Part shown: piece by piece, positions 1 to 8,901 of the stretch | Numbering within the stretch: position 1 is the stretch's first letter | How the letters are laid out: each line of letters starts with the position of its first letter | Assembly: GCF_001403735.1 (NCBI RefSeq) | Contig: NZ_CXPG01000027.1 | Coordinates: forward strand, 18,188-82,187 | DNA: 64,000 nucleotides | Source: Jannaschia rubra | Lineage (GTDB): Bacteria; Pseudomonadota; Alphaproteobacteria; Rhodobacterales; Rhodobacteraceae | Direction: 5' to 3' | Program-made: the position numbers and the translations under genes | Notes under the pieces: generated by a model | The model's input: the letters and a program-made list of their open reading frames with translations, nothing else | What the model was told of the DNA's origin: nothing | Databases searched by the model: none

Positions 1-3000
1 GCTCGTGCCGGCAGCAGCTGAGAGACTACTGGAGTAGCTGTCAATCAGCTTACGCGTGCCCGCCTCAAGTGCCTCACGCGAGCTATTGAAAGCCCAAGGA
101 TCACGACCGGATAGAACACCCATGGAATAGGTCGCGAACACTGCGGGATCGGCGTCCCGCGCATTATCCCCGATCTTTATGAACGCATCGAACGACGTAT
201 CGCGCTGGTTGATCCAATCGCCGTGCTCGTCCGGGGCGATCCGGGTCCAGCCGCCGGCCTCCCCCACCCCGCCCGCGCTGCCGAACTCGCGCACGATCCG
301 GAGCTTGTCGTCGCGGCTCAGGTAGTCGCCGATGTCGTGATAGTGAACCGCCCCCGCCGCTGGTGCCTCGCGTCGTTTCGTCAGCACAGAGACGGCGATC
401 GGCGCGCGGCTCCCCGCGTCGAAGACTTTGCCGCCTTCCTGCCGCGACCGTTCCCCGCTGGTGCGCTGGTTGCCGCGCAGGTCAAAGATGCGCAGGTCGC
501 TGAACTCCTCCACGAGGCAGCGGCGCACTCCCGCGCTGGCGTTCCCGTCAAGGAAGCCGCCGTTAGTAACGAAGGCGATCACGCCTCCGTCCTCGCCCAG
601 TCGGTCGGACGCCCAGCGGATCGCGCGGATGTAGGAGTTATAGGTGTCGCTCACATATCGAGCGTTGCTTTGCGCGGCATAGGTTTCCCTAATACGACGA
701 TCCAGCTTCGGGTAATCCACCTTCGCATCGTCGCTATTCGCATCTTCCTCGCCCACGACATAAGGCGGGTTCCCCACGATCACCCTAATGTCGAGCTCAC
801 GCTGGCGCGTCCGCCGCTCGGCGTTGTCGGGCAGCAGGTCGTCGTGGCGGTCCGGGTGCTCGTGCAGCGCGAAGGTGTCGGTCAGCAGGATGCCGCAGAA
901 GGGCTCGTAGGCCGTGGCCTCGCTTTCGCTGTTCGCATCCCCCACGAGGTCGGCATAGACCGTCTCGATGTTGATTGCCGCGATGTAGTAGGCTAGCAGG
1001 ATGATCTCGTTGGCATGCAGCTCCTCGCGGTACTTGCGCGCCAGGTCCTCCGGCGCGATCAGCCCCGATTGCAGCAGGCGCGTGATGAACGTCCCCGTCC
1101 CCGTGAACGGGTCGATGACGTGCACCCCCTCCGCCCCGATCCCCACGCCGAAGTCGCGGCGCAGCGCCTCGTCGACGGAGCGGAGGATGAAGTCCACGAT
1201 CTCCACCGGCGTGTAGACCACGCCCATGCGCTTCGTCGTGCGCGGGAAGGCCGACTTGAAGAAGTCGTCGTAGAGCTGGACGATCAGTTTCTGCTTTGCG
1301 GCCGGATCGGTCAGCCCCTCGGCGCGGCGGCGGACGGAAGCGTAGAACTCCTCCAGGCTCTCGGATTCGCGGTCGATCTGCGCCTCGTCCAGCCGGGCGA
1401 CGATGCCCTGCATGGCGCGGGAGATCGGGTTCTCGTCGGTGAAGCGGTTGCCTTGGAACAGGCTCTCGAACACGGGCCGCGTAATGACGTGCTGGGCCAG
1501 CATCTCGATGGCGTCGGCCTCGGAGATCGCCTCGTTCAGGTCGTCGTGCAGCTCCTTGAGGAAGGCGTCGAAGGTCGCGCGGGCCTCCGGGTCCTCCAGC
1601 AGTGCCTCGATGCGGGTGATGTGCCGCTCGGCGATGCGGGCGATGTCGGCGGCCCAGCGGTCCCAGTACTCCTTGGTGCCGCACTTCTTGACGATCTGCG
1701 CACGGATGGCGGCGGAGAACTCGTCGACGAAAAGCTCGCCCTGCGAGGTACCGCGCGCGCCGCCCTCACCCTCGTCATCGCCTGGGGCGCTGCCCTGGCC
1801 GATGCCCGGCCCGCCCGAGCCGCTCGACTGCCCTGGCAATTCGGGGGCGACGGCGACGATCTCGATCCGGCTTCCTTCCGTCTGGCCGAGGTGGATCTTG
1901 TTGATGTCCCCGTCGAGCCGCTCGTCGTGAGAGCGCAAAGCGTTCAGGATCTGCCAGACGACGCGGTAGCGTTCGTTGTCGTTCAACGCCTCCTCCGGCG
2001 AGGTGCCGGCCGGGATCGCGACGGGCAGGATCACGTAGCCCATCTTCTTGCTGCGATCCGGTGTCTGCCGCATGACGCGCCCGACGGACTGAACCACGTC
2101 GATCTGACTCTTGCGCGGGTGGAGGAACATGATCCCGTCCAGCGCGGGCACGTCGACGCCCTCCGACAGGCACCGCGCATTCGTAAGGATGCGGCAGTTG
2201 TCCTCACCTGGGTCGGCCTTCAGCCAGTCGAGCAGGCGGCCGCGGCTGTCGGCGTTGAACGTGCCGTCAACATGACGGACCTCGCAGTCGAGGGTGAGCG
2301 CATCATCTGGGTTCTGGCTGCGGAACTCCTCGGCCACGGCGGCGAACTCGTCTTCAATGATCCTCGAGGACTTGATGTCCCGGCAGAAGATCAGCGCACG
2401 CCGCATGGCGCCGGTGTCCGTGCCGACGTCGATCTTGAGGTCAGTCTTGGTCAGCGCCTTGTAGCAGCCGACGATCTTGGTTGCATCGTCGAGCGCGAGG
2501 TCGCTGTCAGACGTCTCAAGGCGGCGCTGGACCGAGCGAGCGACCTTCCCCTCATCCACGGCAAGGACGATGACCTTGTAATCGACCAGGAGTCCTTTCT
2601 CGACGGCCCAGGAGAAGCCACGCTCGAACAGCGTCTCACCATAGGTCGCTGGGTCGTCCATTTGCGCGAGGGTGAGCGACTGTTCCTTGGCGCGCTGGCG
2701 CGCCGCCTCGCCGTAGATGCGCGGCGTGGCGGTCATGTAGAGGCGCTTGGCCGCGCGGACGTGCTCGTCGCTGTGAATGCGGACGAAGTTCGACTCGTCC
2801 TCCTCTCCCGTCGTCACGCCGGTGGTCCGGTGCGCCTCGTCGCAGACGATCAAGTCGAACGCCTCGAGCCCTGCCTCCTGCGCGGCCGAGATTACCTGGA
2901 TCGACTGGTAGGTCGCGAAGACCGCCGTCATCGCCTCTGGCGCGGCATCGGCCATCTTGTCGGCCAGCGCCGTGCCGTTCGTCGTCGCGGGATAGGCAAG

Positions 3001-3810
3001 ATCGTGAATGGCAATGTCGGCAGTGTCCTGACGGCCCTGCCGCTTGCCGACCTTCGCGTCCGAGCAGACCGCGAAGGAGCGCAGCGGCACCGCGGCGTCG
3101 TTCGTCCATTCCCGCACGGCCTGCGACATGAGCGCGAGCGAGGGGACCATGAAGAGCACCGTGCCGCCCGCGCCGACCAGATCCTCGGCGATGCGCAGGC
3201 TCGTGAAGGTCTTGCCCGTCCCGCAGGCGAGGATGAGCTTGCCGCGATCGGCCTCCTCAAGCCCTGCACGGACGGCCTCCAGGGCCTCCTTCTGGTGGGG
3301 GCGCAGGGTCTTCGCTTCGGACACGCGGACCTCGCCGGTCCGCGCGAAGTCCGACCAGAGGATCGGGCTCGCCTCGAGGTCGCTTAGGCCGATCCGGTTC
3401 GTGGGGATCGTCTGTCCTTGCAGCGCCTTCTCGGCCCGATCGGTCCAGTTGCCGTCGCTCGTGTCGACGATCAGCCGCCGGACGAAGCCCTCCTTGCCGG
3501 ACGCGGTGAAGAAGCTGTCGATATCGCCTTTGTCGACCTTCTTCGTCTCGTCGTAGAACTTGCACTGCACCGCGCAGAAACCGGACCCGTCCGCCAGAGT
3601 GGCCACGAGGTCGATGCCGCTGTCGGCCGCATCCTCGCCCAGGCCCTTGGCCCACTCCTCATAGGTCTCCACCTTCGAGAAAAGGGCCGCCTGGATGGGG
3701 TCGTGACGCAGATAGACGGCGGCGATCCTTTCGAAATACGTCCCCTTCTCCCGCTCCGTTCGTGCGGTCTCGCGGAAGCGCTCAAGCAGGTCTCTCAGAT
3801 CGTCGCTCAT
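1..3810 (-). CDS. Type ISP restriction-modification enzyme (nuclease-helicase-methylase), 3' end beyond window
   Basis: Single reading frame open from the ATG at 3810 to the left window edge (1270 residues visible, no stop). Domains in order: an Mrr-like PD-(D/E)XK nuclease (D67 and Q82-x-K84 in a GIDLVA/QCK context), an SF2 helicase with Walker A ACGTGKT (K200) and a DEAH box at 324-327, then an N6-adenine methylase with NPPY at 1014-1017. The target-recognition region would start near the left edge. This order is that of LlaGI/LlaBIII (about 1570 aa), which methylate one strand and cut after ATP-driven translocation, so roughly 300 residues are probably missing from view. It diverges from the antirestriction gene at 4202. 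Frame consistency was checked at the Walker A, DEAH and NPPY codons and over the first 60 bases. A related helicase-methylase of the BREX/DISARM type is less likely because of the N-terminal nuclease. Confidence 0.85.
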   Translation of the reverse strand, partial: MSDDLRDLLERFRETARTEREKGTYFERIAAVYLRHDPIQAALFSKVETYEEWAKGLGEDAADSGIDLVATLADGSGFCAVQCKFYDETKKVDKGDIDSFFTASGKEGFVRRLIVDTSDGNWTDRAEKALQGQTIPTNRIGLSDLEASPILWSDFARTGEVRVSEAKTLRPHQKEALEAVRAGLEEADRGKLILACGTGKTFTSLRIAEDLVGAGGTVLFMVPSLALMSQAVREWTNDAAVPLRSFAVCSDAKVGKRQGRQDTADIAIHDLAYPATTNGTALADKMADAAPEAMTAVFATYQSIQVISAAQEAGLEAFDLIVCDEAHRTTGVTTGEEDESNFVRIHSDEHVRAAKRLYMTATPRIYGEAARQRAKEQSLTLAQMDDPATYGETLFERGFSWAVEKGLLVDYKVIVLAVDEGKVARSVQRRLETSDSDLALDDATKIVGCYKALTKTDLKIDVGTDTGAMRRALIFCRDIKSSRIIEDEFAAVAEEFRSQNPDDALTLDCEVRHVDGTFNADSRGRLLDWLKADPGEDNCRILTNARCLSEGVDVPALDGIMFLHPRKSQIDVVQSVGRVMRQTPDRSKKMGYVILPVAIPAGTSPEEALNDNERYRVVWQILNALRSHDERLDGDINKIHLGQTEGSRIEIVAVAPELPGQSSGSGGPGIGQGSAPGDDEGEGGARGTSQGELFVDEFSAAIRAQIVKKCGTKEYWDRWAADIARIAERHITRIEALLEDPEARATFDAFLKELHDDLNEAISEADAIEMLAQHVITRPVFESLFQGNRFTDENPISRAMQGIVARLDEAQIDRESESLEEFYASVRRRAEGLTDPAAKQKLIVQLYDDFFKSAFPRTTKRMGVVYTPVEIVDFILRSVDEALRRDFGVGIGAEGVHVIDPFTGTGTFITRLLQSGLIAPEDLARKYREELHANEIILLAYYIAAINIETVYADLVGDANSESEATAYEPFCGILLTDTFALHEHPDRHDDLLPDNAERRTRQRELDIRVIVGNPPYVVGEEDANSDDAKVDYPKLDRRIRETYAAQSNARYVSDTYNSYIRAIRWASDRLGEDGGVIAFVTNGGFLDGNASAGVRRCLVEEFSDLRIFDLRGNQRTSGERSRQEGGKVFDAGSRAPIAVSVLTKRREAPAAGAVHYHDIGDYLSRDDKLRIVREFGSAGGVGEAGGWTRIAPDEHGDWINQRDTSFDAFIKIGDNARDADPAVFATYSMGVLSGRDPWAFNSSREALEAGTRKLIDSYSSSLSAAAGTS

Positions 3811-4166
3811 TCCGCGGGGCATCTTTCAGGCAGTTTGGTTGGCGCTACGACAATCGGCGTTTGGACGGGCGCTGCGCAATGGCCGTTTGACGCTTCGAGG
3901 CTTTTTGGCCTGCTCAAGTTGCGTGGGGTAATCGTGTGTCTGCCGCAAAGGCCCGCTTCCTGCTCTCCCTCTAGCCGCCGGGGGCTCGAGGCGTCCCGCT
4001 CTGCGGGACCGGGCTCTACTCGCTGCACTCACCGAGCCGCGCGGGGCGCGTCTCGGCCTTCGGTGACGATCCCTTCGCCGGGTGGGTGGCCCAGGGGTGC
4101 ACGCCGACCGCCCGTCGCGCTCATGGGCAAGGTCCGGGCAGGAAAGAGTAAAGGCTGCCGCCTTTC
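3811..4166. promoter_or_regulatory. divergent intergenic region with a diverged repeat
   Basis: Non-coding stretch between two divergent genes, so it must hold promoters for both. It contains a perfect GTCCCGC-tct-GCGGGAC hairpin near 4000. The stretch from about 4013 to 4165 shares ordered blocks (CCGGGCTCTACTCG, CGGTGACGATCCCT, and a GTAAAG..TGCCGC element) with 39318-39425. No clear -35/-10 pair was assigned. Confidence 0.45.
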
Positions 4167-4201
4167 CGGGTGTTCACGCACCCGAGGAAAGGACGAGGCC
4201 C
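4150..4201 (+). promoter_or_regulatory. two-hairpin leader 1 (ardC)
   Basis: Hairpin 1 is AAAGGC-tgcc-GCCTTT (4150-4165). Hairpin 2 is CGGGTG-ttcacg-CACCCG (4167-4184), followed directly by the purine-rich AGGAAAGGA and the ATG at 4202. Because the upstream gene is divergent, hairpin 1 cannot be the terminator of a preceding gene here. Confidence 0.55.
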
Positions 4202-5224
4202 ATGCCCCGCACCCCGCGCAAGACCCCCCGCAGCACTCATCCCAAGGCCGACGCGGCGCAGCTCATCACCGACGAAATCGTGGCCCTGCTGGAGAAGGGC
4301 ACCCTGCCCTGGCGCCGGCCGTGGCGCACCGCGGGCGGCGGCGTGCCGCTGCGCCATGGGGGCGAGGGCTACCGGGGGATCAACGCGTTCCTGCTCGGCA
4401 TGCGCGCGGCGCTGATGGGCTACACGAGCCCCTACTGGATGACCTTCCAACAGGCCCGGGCGATGGACGCCTGCGTGCGCAAGGGCGAACGGTCGAGCGT
4501 GGTCGTCTACTACGGCACGGCGAAGGCGAAGGATGCGGAGGATGGTGCCGGCGGCGACCGTTCGGGGTCCGACGGAGCCGAGGGCGACGGCGGCAATTCC
4601 GGCGCCTACCGCTTCCTCAAGTCCTACCGCGTGTTCAACGCGACGCAGATCGACGGGCTGGACGCGCGCTTCCATCCCGAGCCGGAGGGCGACCCGGCGG
4701 ACGGCCCCGAGCCGATCCCCGCCTGCCAGGCCTTCTTCGACGCGATCGGCGCGGACGTGTCCGTGGGCGGCGACCGGGCCTGCTATGTGCCCTCGGCGGA
4801 CCGCATCTACATGCCGCCCATGGCGCGCTTCGAGAGTGCCGAGAAATTTTTCGCCACACTGGGTCACGAGCATGTCCATTACACGAAGGCCCCGGACCGG
4901 CTCGACCGCTCCTTCGGCGCCTCGATCTTTGGCAACGAGGCGTACGCGAGGGAAGAGCTCTGTGCGGAAATTGGGGCCGCTGTCCTGGGGCAAAGGCTGG
5001 GGTTTACCGCCCATCATCTCGACGACCACGCCGCCTACATAGCCGAGTGGATCAAGGTGCTCCGGGGCGACAAGCGGTTCCTCTTCACCGCTGCCGCCCA
5101 TGCCCAAAGAGCGGTGGATTGGCTAGTGGAGGCCGCCGCGAAGGGTGGCATCGCGCTCGACGACGACGGACCGGCTCCGATCCCTACCCAGGCGGTGGAA
5201 CAAGCCGACGAGGTCGCTGCCTAG
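4202..5224 (+). CDS. ardC: ArdC-like antirestriction protein
   Basis: 340 aa. The N-terminal half matches the ArdC single-stranded-DNA-binding domain (DUF1738): an ITDEIVALLEKGTLPWRRPW-type start and a GINAFLL/YWMTFQQA core. The C-terminal half is a zincin-like metallopeptidase with HExxH at H222-E223-x-x-H226 and a downstream EELCAEIGAA segment that can supply the third ligand. ArdC proteins carried by conjugative plasmids protect incoming DNA from host restriction. A glycine/acid-rich insert near residues 110-140 looks like a linker. The start at 4202 is chosen because the leader and AGGAAAGGA lie just upstream; an in-frame ATG at 4082 has no ribosome site. It diverges from a restriction enzyme, a neat defence/antidefence pairing. 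Confidence 0.88.
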   Translation: MPRTPRKTPRSTHPKADAAQLITDEIVALLEKGTLPWRRPWRTAGGGVPLRHGGEGYRGINAFLLGMRAALMGYTSPYWMTFQQARAMDACVRKGERSSVVVYYGTAKAKDAEDGAGGDRSGSDGAEGDGGNSGAYRFLKSYRVFNATQIDGLDARFHPEPEGDPADGPEPIPACQAFFDAIGADVSVGGDRACYVPSADRIYMPPMARFESAEKFFATLGHEHVHYTKAPDRLDRSFGASIFGNEAYAREELCAEIGAAVLGQRLGFTAHHLDDHAAYIAEWIKVLRGDKRFLFTAAAHAQRAVDWLVEAAAKGGIALDDDGPAPIPTQAVEQADEVAA

Positions 5225-5305
5225 CATGCCAGTAGCGCGCATGTCCCGGCGCGGCATCCACATGGCGAGGTCCCTGCCCCGTAGAGGGGAGAGGGGCCTC
5301 CTTCC

Positions 5306-5342
5306 CGTGTGCAACCAGCATCCACGAGAAAGGAACCCCGCC
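5306..5342 (+). promoter_or_regulatory. two-hairpin leader 2
   Basis: Purine-rich GAGGGGAGAGGGGCCTCCTTCCC hairpin region (5284-5306), then CGTG (5306-5309) pairing with CACG (5323-5326), then GAGAAAGGA before the ATG at 5343. Confidence 0.45.
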
Positions 5343-6008
5343 ATGGGATGGACCACCTACGCCGCCTACCGCTCCCCGAAGACCCGCGAGGAGGAGCGGC
5401 ACGAGATCGTCGACCTCTACACCGACCTGGCCTTGGATGCGCCCTACGCCGCCGAGTGCCTCATGGCCTCCAAGGTCGGCAGCACCTGGTACCTCGCGAT
5501 CCGCCTCGCCCCGAAGCCCGGCCGGCAGGCCGCAGAGTTGCCCATGCGCGGCTACGTGCCCGACGCCGCCGGGGCGATCGTCTATGCGGGCATCGTGCTG
5601 ACGTCCCGCCGGGACGGGGAGTGGGGCTACAAGGACATGTGCGAGACCATGGGCCCGCACGAGGCCGCGGCGCCGCTGAAGCTGCTCGACCTGCTGTCCC
5701 CGCTCGACCCTGAGGTCGAGACCTATGCCGCGGCCTGGCGCGATCGCGTGGCGGCCCACCACGCGGCCAGGCGCGCCCGACCGAAGGTCCGCCCCGGCGA
5801 CGTGATCGAGTTCGACGAGCCCATCGAGTTCACGGGCGGGCTGAAGGCGCGCCGGTTCCGGGCCTACGCGTACCGCCGGCATTCCGGCACCCGCGCGCGG
5901 ATCCTCTACGAGACGCTCGACACCAGGCACGCCCACACCGTCCGCATGAGCGCCGAGGCGATCCAGGATCGGGGCGGCCGCATCGTCGCGGACGCCGCCG
6001 ACCCCTGA
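5343..6008 (+). CDS. DUF6927-like protein of unknown function
   Basis: 221 aa, soluble, no signal peptide. It begins MGWTTY and contains a conserved-looking EWGYKDMCETMGP block near residues 98-110, followed by a C-terminal basic, RNA/DNA-binding-like half (ARRARPKVRPGDVIEF, then an FRAYAYRRHSG segment). I recognise the overall pattern from plasmid proteins labelled DUF6927, but no activity is known. The ATG at 5343 is chosen over upstream in-frame starts because the shared leader and GAGAAAGGA precede it. It sits in the accessory block after ardC, 118 bp downstream, and is probably expressed from its own leader. Confidence 0.7.
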   Translation: MGWTTYAAYRSPKTREEERHEIVDLYTDLALDAPYAAECLMASKVGSTWYLAIRLAPKPGRQAAELPMRGYVPDAAGAIVYAGIVLTSRRDGEWGYKDMCETMGPHEAAAPLKLLDLLSPLDPEVETYAAAWRDRVAAHHAARRARPKVRPGDVIEFDEPIEFTGGLKARRFRAYAYRRHSGTRARILYETLDTRHAHTVRMSAEAIQDRGGRIVADAADP

Positions 6009-6093
6009 TGAGGTGTGCCACGGGTTGAAAGGCGAAGTGGGTCGCCACTCCGCCGCTTCCCCGGCGCACCGTCCCGGCCGTCCGTCCCACAAA

Positions 6094-6142
6094 GGGAGGG
6101 GCGGCCCCTTCCCGGGTGGACCCCAACCCGAGGAGAGACCCC
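6094..6142 (+). promoter_or_regulatory. two-hairpin leader 3
   Basis: Purine/pyrimidine hairpin GGGAGGGGC/GCCCCTTCCC (about 6094-6113), then CGGGT (6113-6117) pairing with ACCCG (6126-6130), then AGGAGAGA before the ATG at 6143. Confidence 0.5.
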
Positions 6143-6544
6143 ATGCCGATCGGTACTTCACCCACCGACCCCGTCCCCGACGCCGCGCGCATCGCCGCGC
6201 AGAACGACGCCTTCCGCCGCCGGATGGGCAGCGTCGTCGCGGGGGCGTTCCACCCCGGCGGCGCGGAACTGCACGGCCGGGTCTTCGCCACCGCCCCCGT
6301 CGCGGCCAGGGGCCGGCCCTTCGTGCTGGCCTGCCTGCACGCGGTCGCGGCCGTCACCGTGTTTCCGCCCGAAGACGATCCCGACGGCCTGCGCGACTTC
6401 GGCGCAATGGGGGTCGAGGGCGCACGGGTCTGGTGGAAGATCGACCTGTATTCGGACGACCGGCTCGAATGGGGGTCGGAGCGCCCCGACGATCCGGCCC
6501 GCACCTACCGCGTGTTGATGCTGCTGTTCCCGGAGGACTGGTAG
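6143..6544 (+). CDS. DUF3768 family protein
   Basis: 133 aa. It matches the DUF3768 pattern: an alpha-helical N-terminus (AARIAAQNDAFRRRM), a central strand region, a PEDDPDGLRDFGAM segment, then a WWKIDLYSDD strand and a terminal TYRVLMLLFPEDW. The family is common on alphaproteobacterial plasmids beside antirestriction and ParB-like genes, and its function is unknown. The start at 6143 follows the third copy of the shared leader. Confidence 0.75.
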   Translation: MPIGTSPTDPVPDAARIAAQNDAFRRRMGSVVAGAFHPGGAELHGRVFATAPVAARGRPFVLACLHAVAAVTVFPPEDDPDGLRDFGAMGVEGARVWWKIDLYSDDRLEWGSERPDDPARTYRVLMLLFPEDW

Positions 6545-6594
6545 GCCGCGTCCCGCCCCGAAACACCGCGTCGCCCGCCGCGAGGCCCCCGCCC

Positions 6595-6663
6595 GGAGAG
6601 GGAAAGGGGGCTTCGCGCATGGGTGTGGCCGATCCGGCCACGAGAGAACCCGGAGACGAACCC
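6595..6663 (+). promoter_or_regulatory. two-hairpin leader 4
   Basis: GAAAGGGGGCTTC hairpin region (about 6602-6614), then a perfect 7-bp stem GTGGCCG-atc-CGGCCAC (6625-6641), then GAGAGAACCCGGAGA before the ATG at 6664. Confidence 0.6.
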
Positions 6664-8805
6664 ATGACCACCACCAAGACCACCCTGCCCGAGCTGACCG
6701 AGACCGCCATCGCGCTCAAGGACCTGACCCTGCACCCGCTCAACGCCCGCGCGGGCTCGCCGGACGCCTACGCGGCCGACGACATCCCCGTGCTGGCCGC
6801 ATCCATCGCGACGCTCGGCCTGCTCAACCCGCTCATCGTCCAGAAGGTCGAGATCGACGGCGCGCCCGCCTGGGGCGTGCTGGCCGGGGGCCGTCGCCTC
6901 GCGGCGCTGCGTCGGCTCTGCGAGGACAAGGACGCGAAGGGCTGGACGGCGCGCACCAAGATCGCCTGCCGCGCCATCGGCGACAACGTGGCCGCGGCGA
7001 CCGCGATCACCGTTGCCGAGAACGTCACGCAGGCACCGATGGACCCGCTCGACGAGTTCGAGGCCTTCGCGCGGATGATGGAGACCGGCGGCCACGACGT
7101 CGACTCCATCGCCGCCCTCTTCGGCGTCGAGCGCCGCCGCGTGACCGAGCGTCTGCGCTACGGCCGCGTGCATCCGGACATCCGCCGCGCGGCGCGGGCC
7201 AAGGAGATCAGCCTGGACGTGATGAAGGCGTTTGCCAGCCATCCCGACCACGGCACGCAGTGGGCGGTCTTCGAGGCAACCGAGGGCTCGTACCGCCAAG
7301 CGTGGACCATCCGCGACCGGCTGGAGAAGGCCGGGGTCAAGCTCGGCTCCGACCTCGGCCGCTACGTCGAGGAGGCGTACCGCGCGGCGGACGGGCCGAT
7401 CACGGCGGACCTGATCGAGGAGGACTCGGTGCTGACCGACGAGGCGCTGGTCGAGCGGCTGCTGGTGGAGAAGCTCGCCGCCCTGGCCGAGGCCGAGCGC
7501 GCGCGGCTAGGCTTCGCCTGGGCCGAGGGGCGGCGCACGGCCGACTACGAGGCGCTGCAGGCCTACGGACGGACCTACCCCTCCCCCATCGAGCCGGAAG
7601 GCGCGGCGGCCGAGCGCGTCACGGCGATCGCCGACCGTCTGGTGGCCATCGACGAGTTGCGCGACGAGGCAGAGGCCAACGACGACGGCACCGACTTCGA
7701 CGCGCTGGAGGACGAGTACGAGGCCCTGCAACAGGAGCACGAGGAGCTGACCACGGGCTACGGCCCCGAGCAGCTGGCGAAGGCCGGGGTGATCGCCCAC
7801 TGGCGCTACGACGGCCCGCAGGTGATCTACGGCCTGATCAGACCCGAGGACATGGTTCCGGCGGGGGGCGAGGCAACACCCGTCGGTGCGACCAAGGCTG
7901 ACGGTGCCGCGCCCGGCACCGAGGGGGACGTCAAGGAGGGCCCCGCGCCCCTGGAGGTCGCCGCTTCGCTCGCCGCCGACCTGCGCACCGAGCGCGCGAT
8001 CGTCATCGGCGCGGGGCTCGCGGCCGATCCGACGCTGGCGCAGGATCTGGCCCTGTTCAAGATCGTCTCCGACCTCTGGAACGCGCATGGCACGCGGGTC
8101 TCCTGGTCCATGGGGATCACGGCATCCCGCGGCGAGCGTCCGCACGGCAAGCCGGACGGGATGGACCAGGGGCCGACGGAGGCGATCGCCGCGTTGCGCG
8201 ACGGGGTCGACCTCACGTGGATGGACGGCGCCCGGTCCGTGACCGAGCGGTTCGAGGCGTTCCGCCTACTCGACGCGGCCATGAAGGCACGGATCGTCGG
8301 GGTGGCCATGGCCGAGGCAATCGCGCCGGCCGAGTTGGGCGACCACGAGGTTCTGCTGACGCATGTCGCCCACCAGGTCGTGCCCGACATGCGCGCTGCG
8401 TGGCGGCCCACCGGCGAAGCGTTCTTCGGGCGGATCAGGAAGGCGCAGCTCCTGCACCTGTTGGCGGACGACCTGAAGCAGCCCGAGGAGGCCGCGCGGC
8501 TGGCCACGGCCAAGAAGGTCGACGTCGTGGACTACCTCGACCGGCTCTTCGCCGCACCCTTCGCGACGCTCACCCCCGAACAGCGCGAGGCCGTGGAGAC
8601 GTGGTGCCCGCCGGGCATGGCGATCCCGGAGCTGCGGGAGCGGCATCGCGTCGAGGTCACGAATACCGCGGACCCCGCGGCGGAGATCGAGGAGGACGAG
8701 GACGAAACGTTCGAGGTCGAGCCGGAGGAGACGCTCGATCCGGACGAAGAGTTCGACGACTGCGAAGACGTCGCGGAGGAGCTGCCCGAGACCAAGGCCG
8801 CCTGA
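6664..8805 (+). CDS. long ParB/RepB/Spo0J-domain protein
   Basis: 713 aa, about twice the size of a partition ParB. The ParB N-terminal nuclease-like domain is at about residues 10-130: a LTLHPLNAR start, an AGGRRLAALRRL box and AENVTQAPMDPLDEFEAF. A helix-turn-helix region follows (VDSIAALFGVERRRVTERLRYG). The middle and C-terminus are helical, and the last 40 residues are almost all Asp/Glu. ParB-like proteins of this type occur on plasmids without a partner ParA. They are thought to bind DNA or CTP and have been linked to transcription or nuclease functions, so a direct segregation role is uncertain. The start at 6664 follows the fourth leader, and the next gene (8902) follows under a fifth. 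Confidence 0.8.
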   Translation: MTTTKTTLPELTETAIALKDLTLHPLNARAGSPDAYAADDIPVLAASIATLGLLNPLIVQKVEIDGAPAWGVLAGGRRLAALRRLCEDKDAKGWTARTKIACRAIGDNVAAATAITVAENVTQAPMDPLDEFEAFARMMETGGHDVDSIAALFGVERRRVTERLRYGRVHPDIRRAARAKEISLDVMKAFASHPDHGTQWAVFEATEGSYRQAWTIRDRLEKAGVKLGSDLGRYVEEAYRAADGPITADLIEEDSVLTDEALVERLLVEKLAALAEAERARLGFAWAEGRRTADYEALQAYGRTYPSPIEPEGAAAERVTAIADRLVAIDELRDEAEANDDGTDFDALEDEYEALQQEHEELTTGYGPEQLAKAGVIAHWRYDGPQVIYGLIRPEDMVPAGGEATPVGATKADGAAPGTEGDVKEGPAPLEVAASLAADLRTERAIVIGAGLAADPTLAQDLALFKIVSDLWNAHGTRVSWSMGITASRGERPHGKPDGMDQGPTEAIAALRDGVDLTWMDGARSVTERFEAFRLLDAAMKARIVGVAMAEAIAPAELGDHEVLLTHVAHQVVPDMRAAWRPTGEAFFGRIRKAQLLHLLADDLKQPEEAARLATAKKVDVVDYLDRLFAAPFATLTPEQREAVETWCPPGMAIPELRERHRVEVTNTADPAAEIEEDEDETFEVEPEETLDPDEEFDDCEDVAEELPETKAA

Positions 8806-8845
8806 CCACCCTCCGATGCGCACGAGTGGAGCCGTCCTGCCCGCA

Positions 8846-8901
8846 GAGGGAAGGGGCGGCTTCCTTCCGTGGTGATCCATCCATCTCACGGAGAGCCCCT
8901 C
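8846..8901 (+). promoter_or_regulatory. two-hairpin leader 5
   Basis: GGAAG/CTTCC hairpin in GGGAAGGGGCGGCTTCCTTCC (8848-8868), then CCGTG (8867-8871) pairing with CACGG (8887-8891), running straight into GGAGAGCCCC before the ATG at 8902. Confidence 0.5.

Noticed and set aside
1015..3387. 790-codon open frame on the + strand
   Set aside because: Antisense shadow of the restriction-modification gene; the minus frame carries the Walker A, DEAH and NPPY motifs in one phase.
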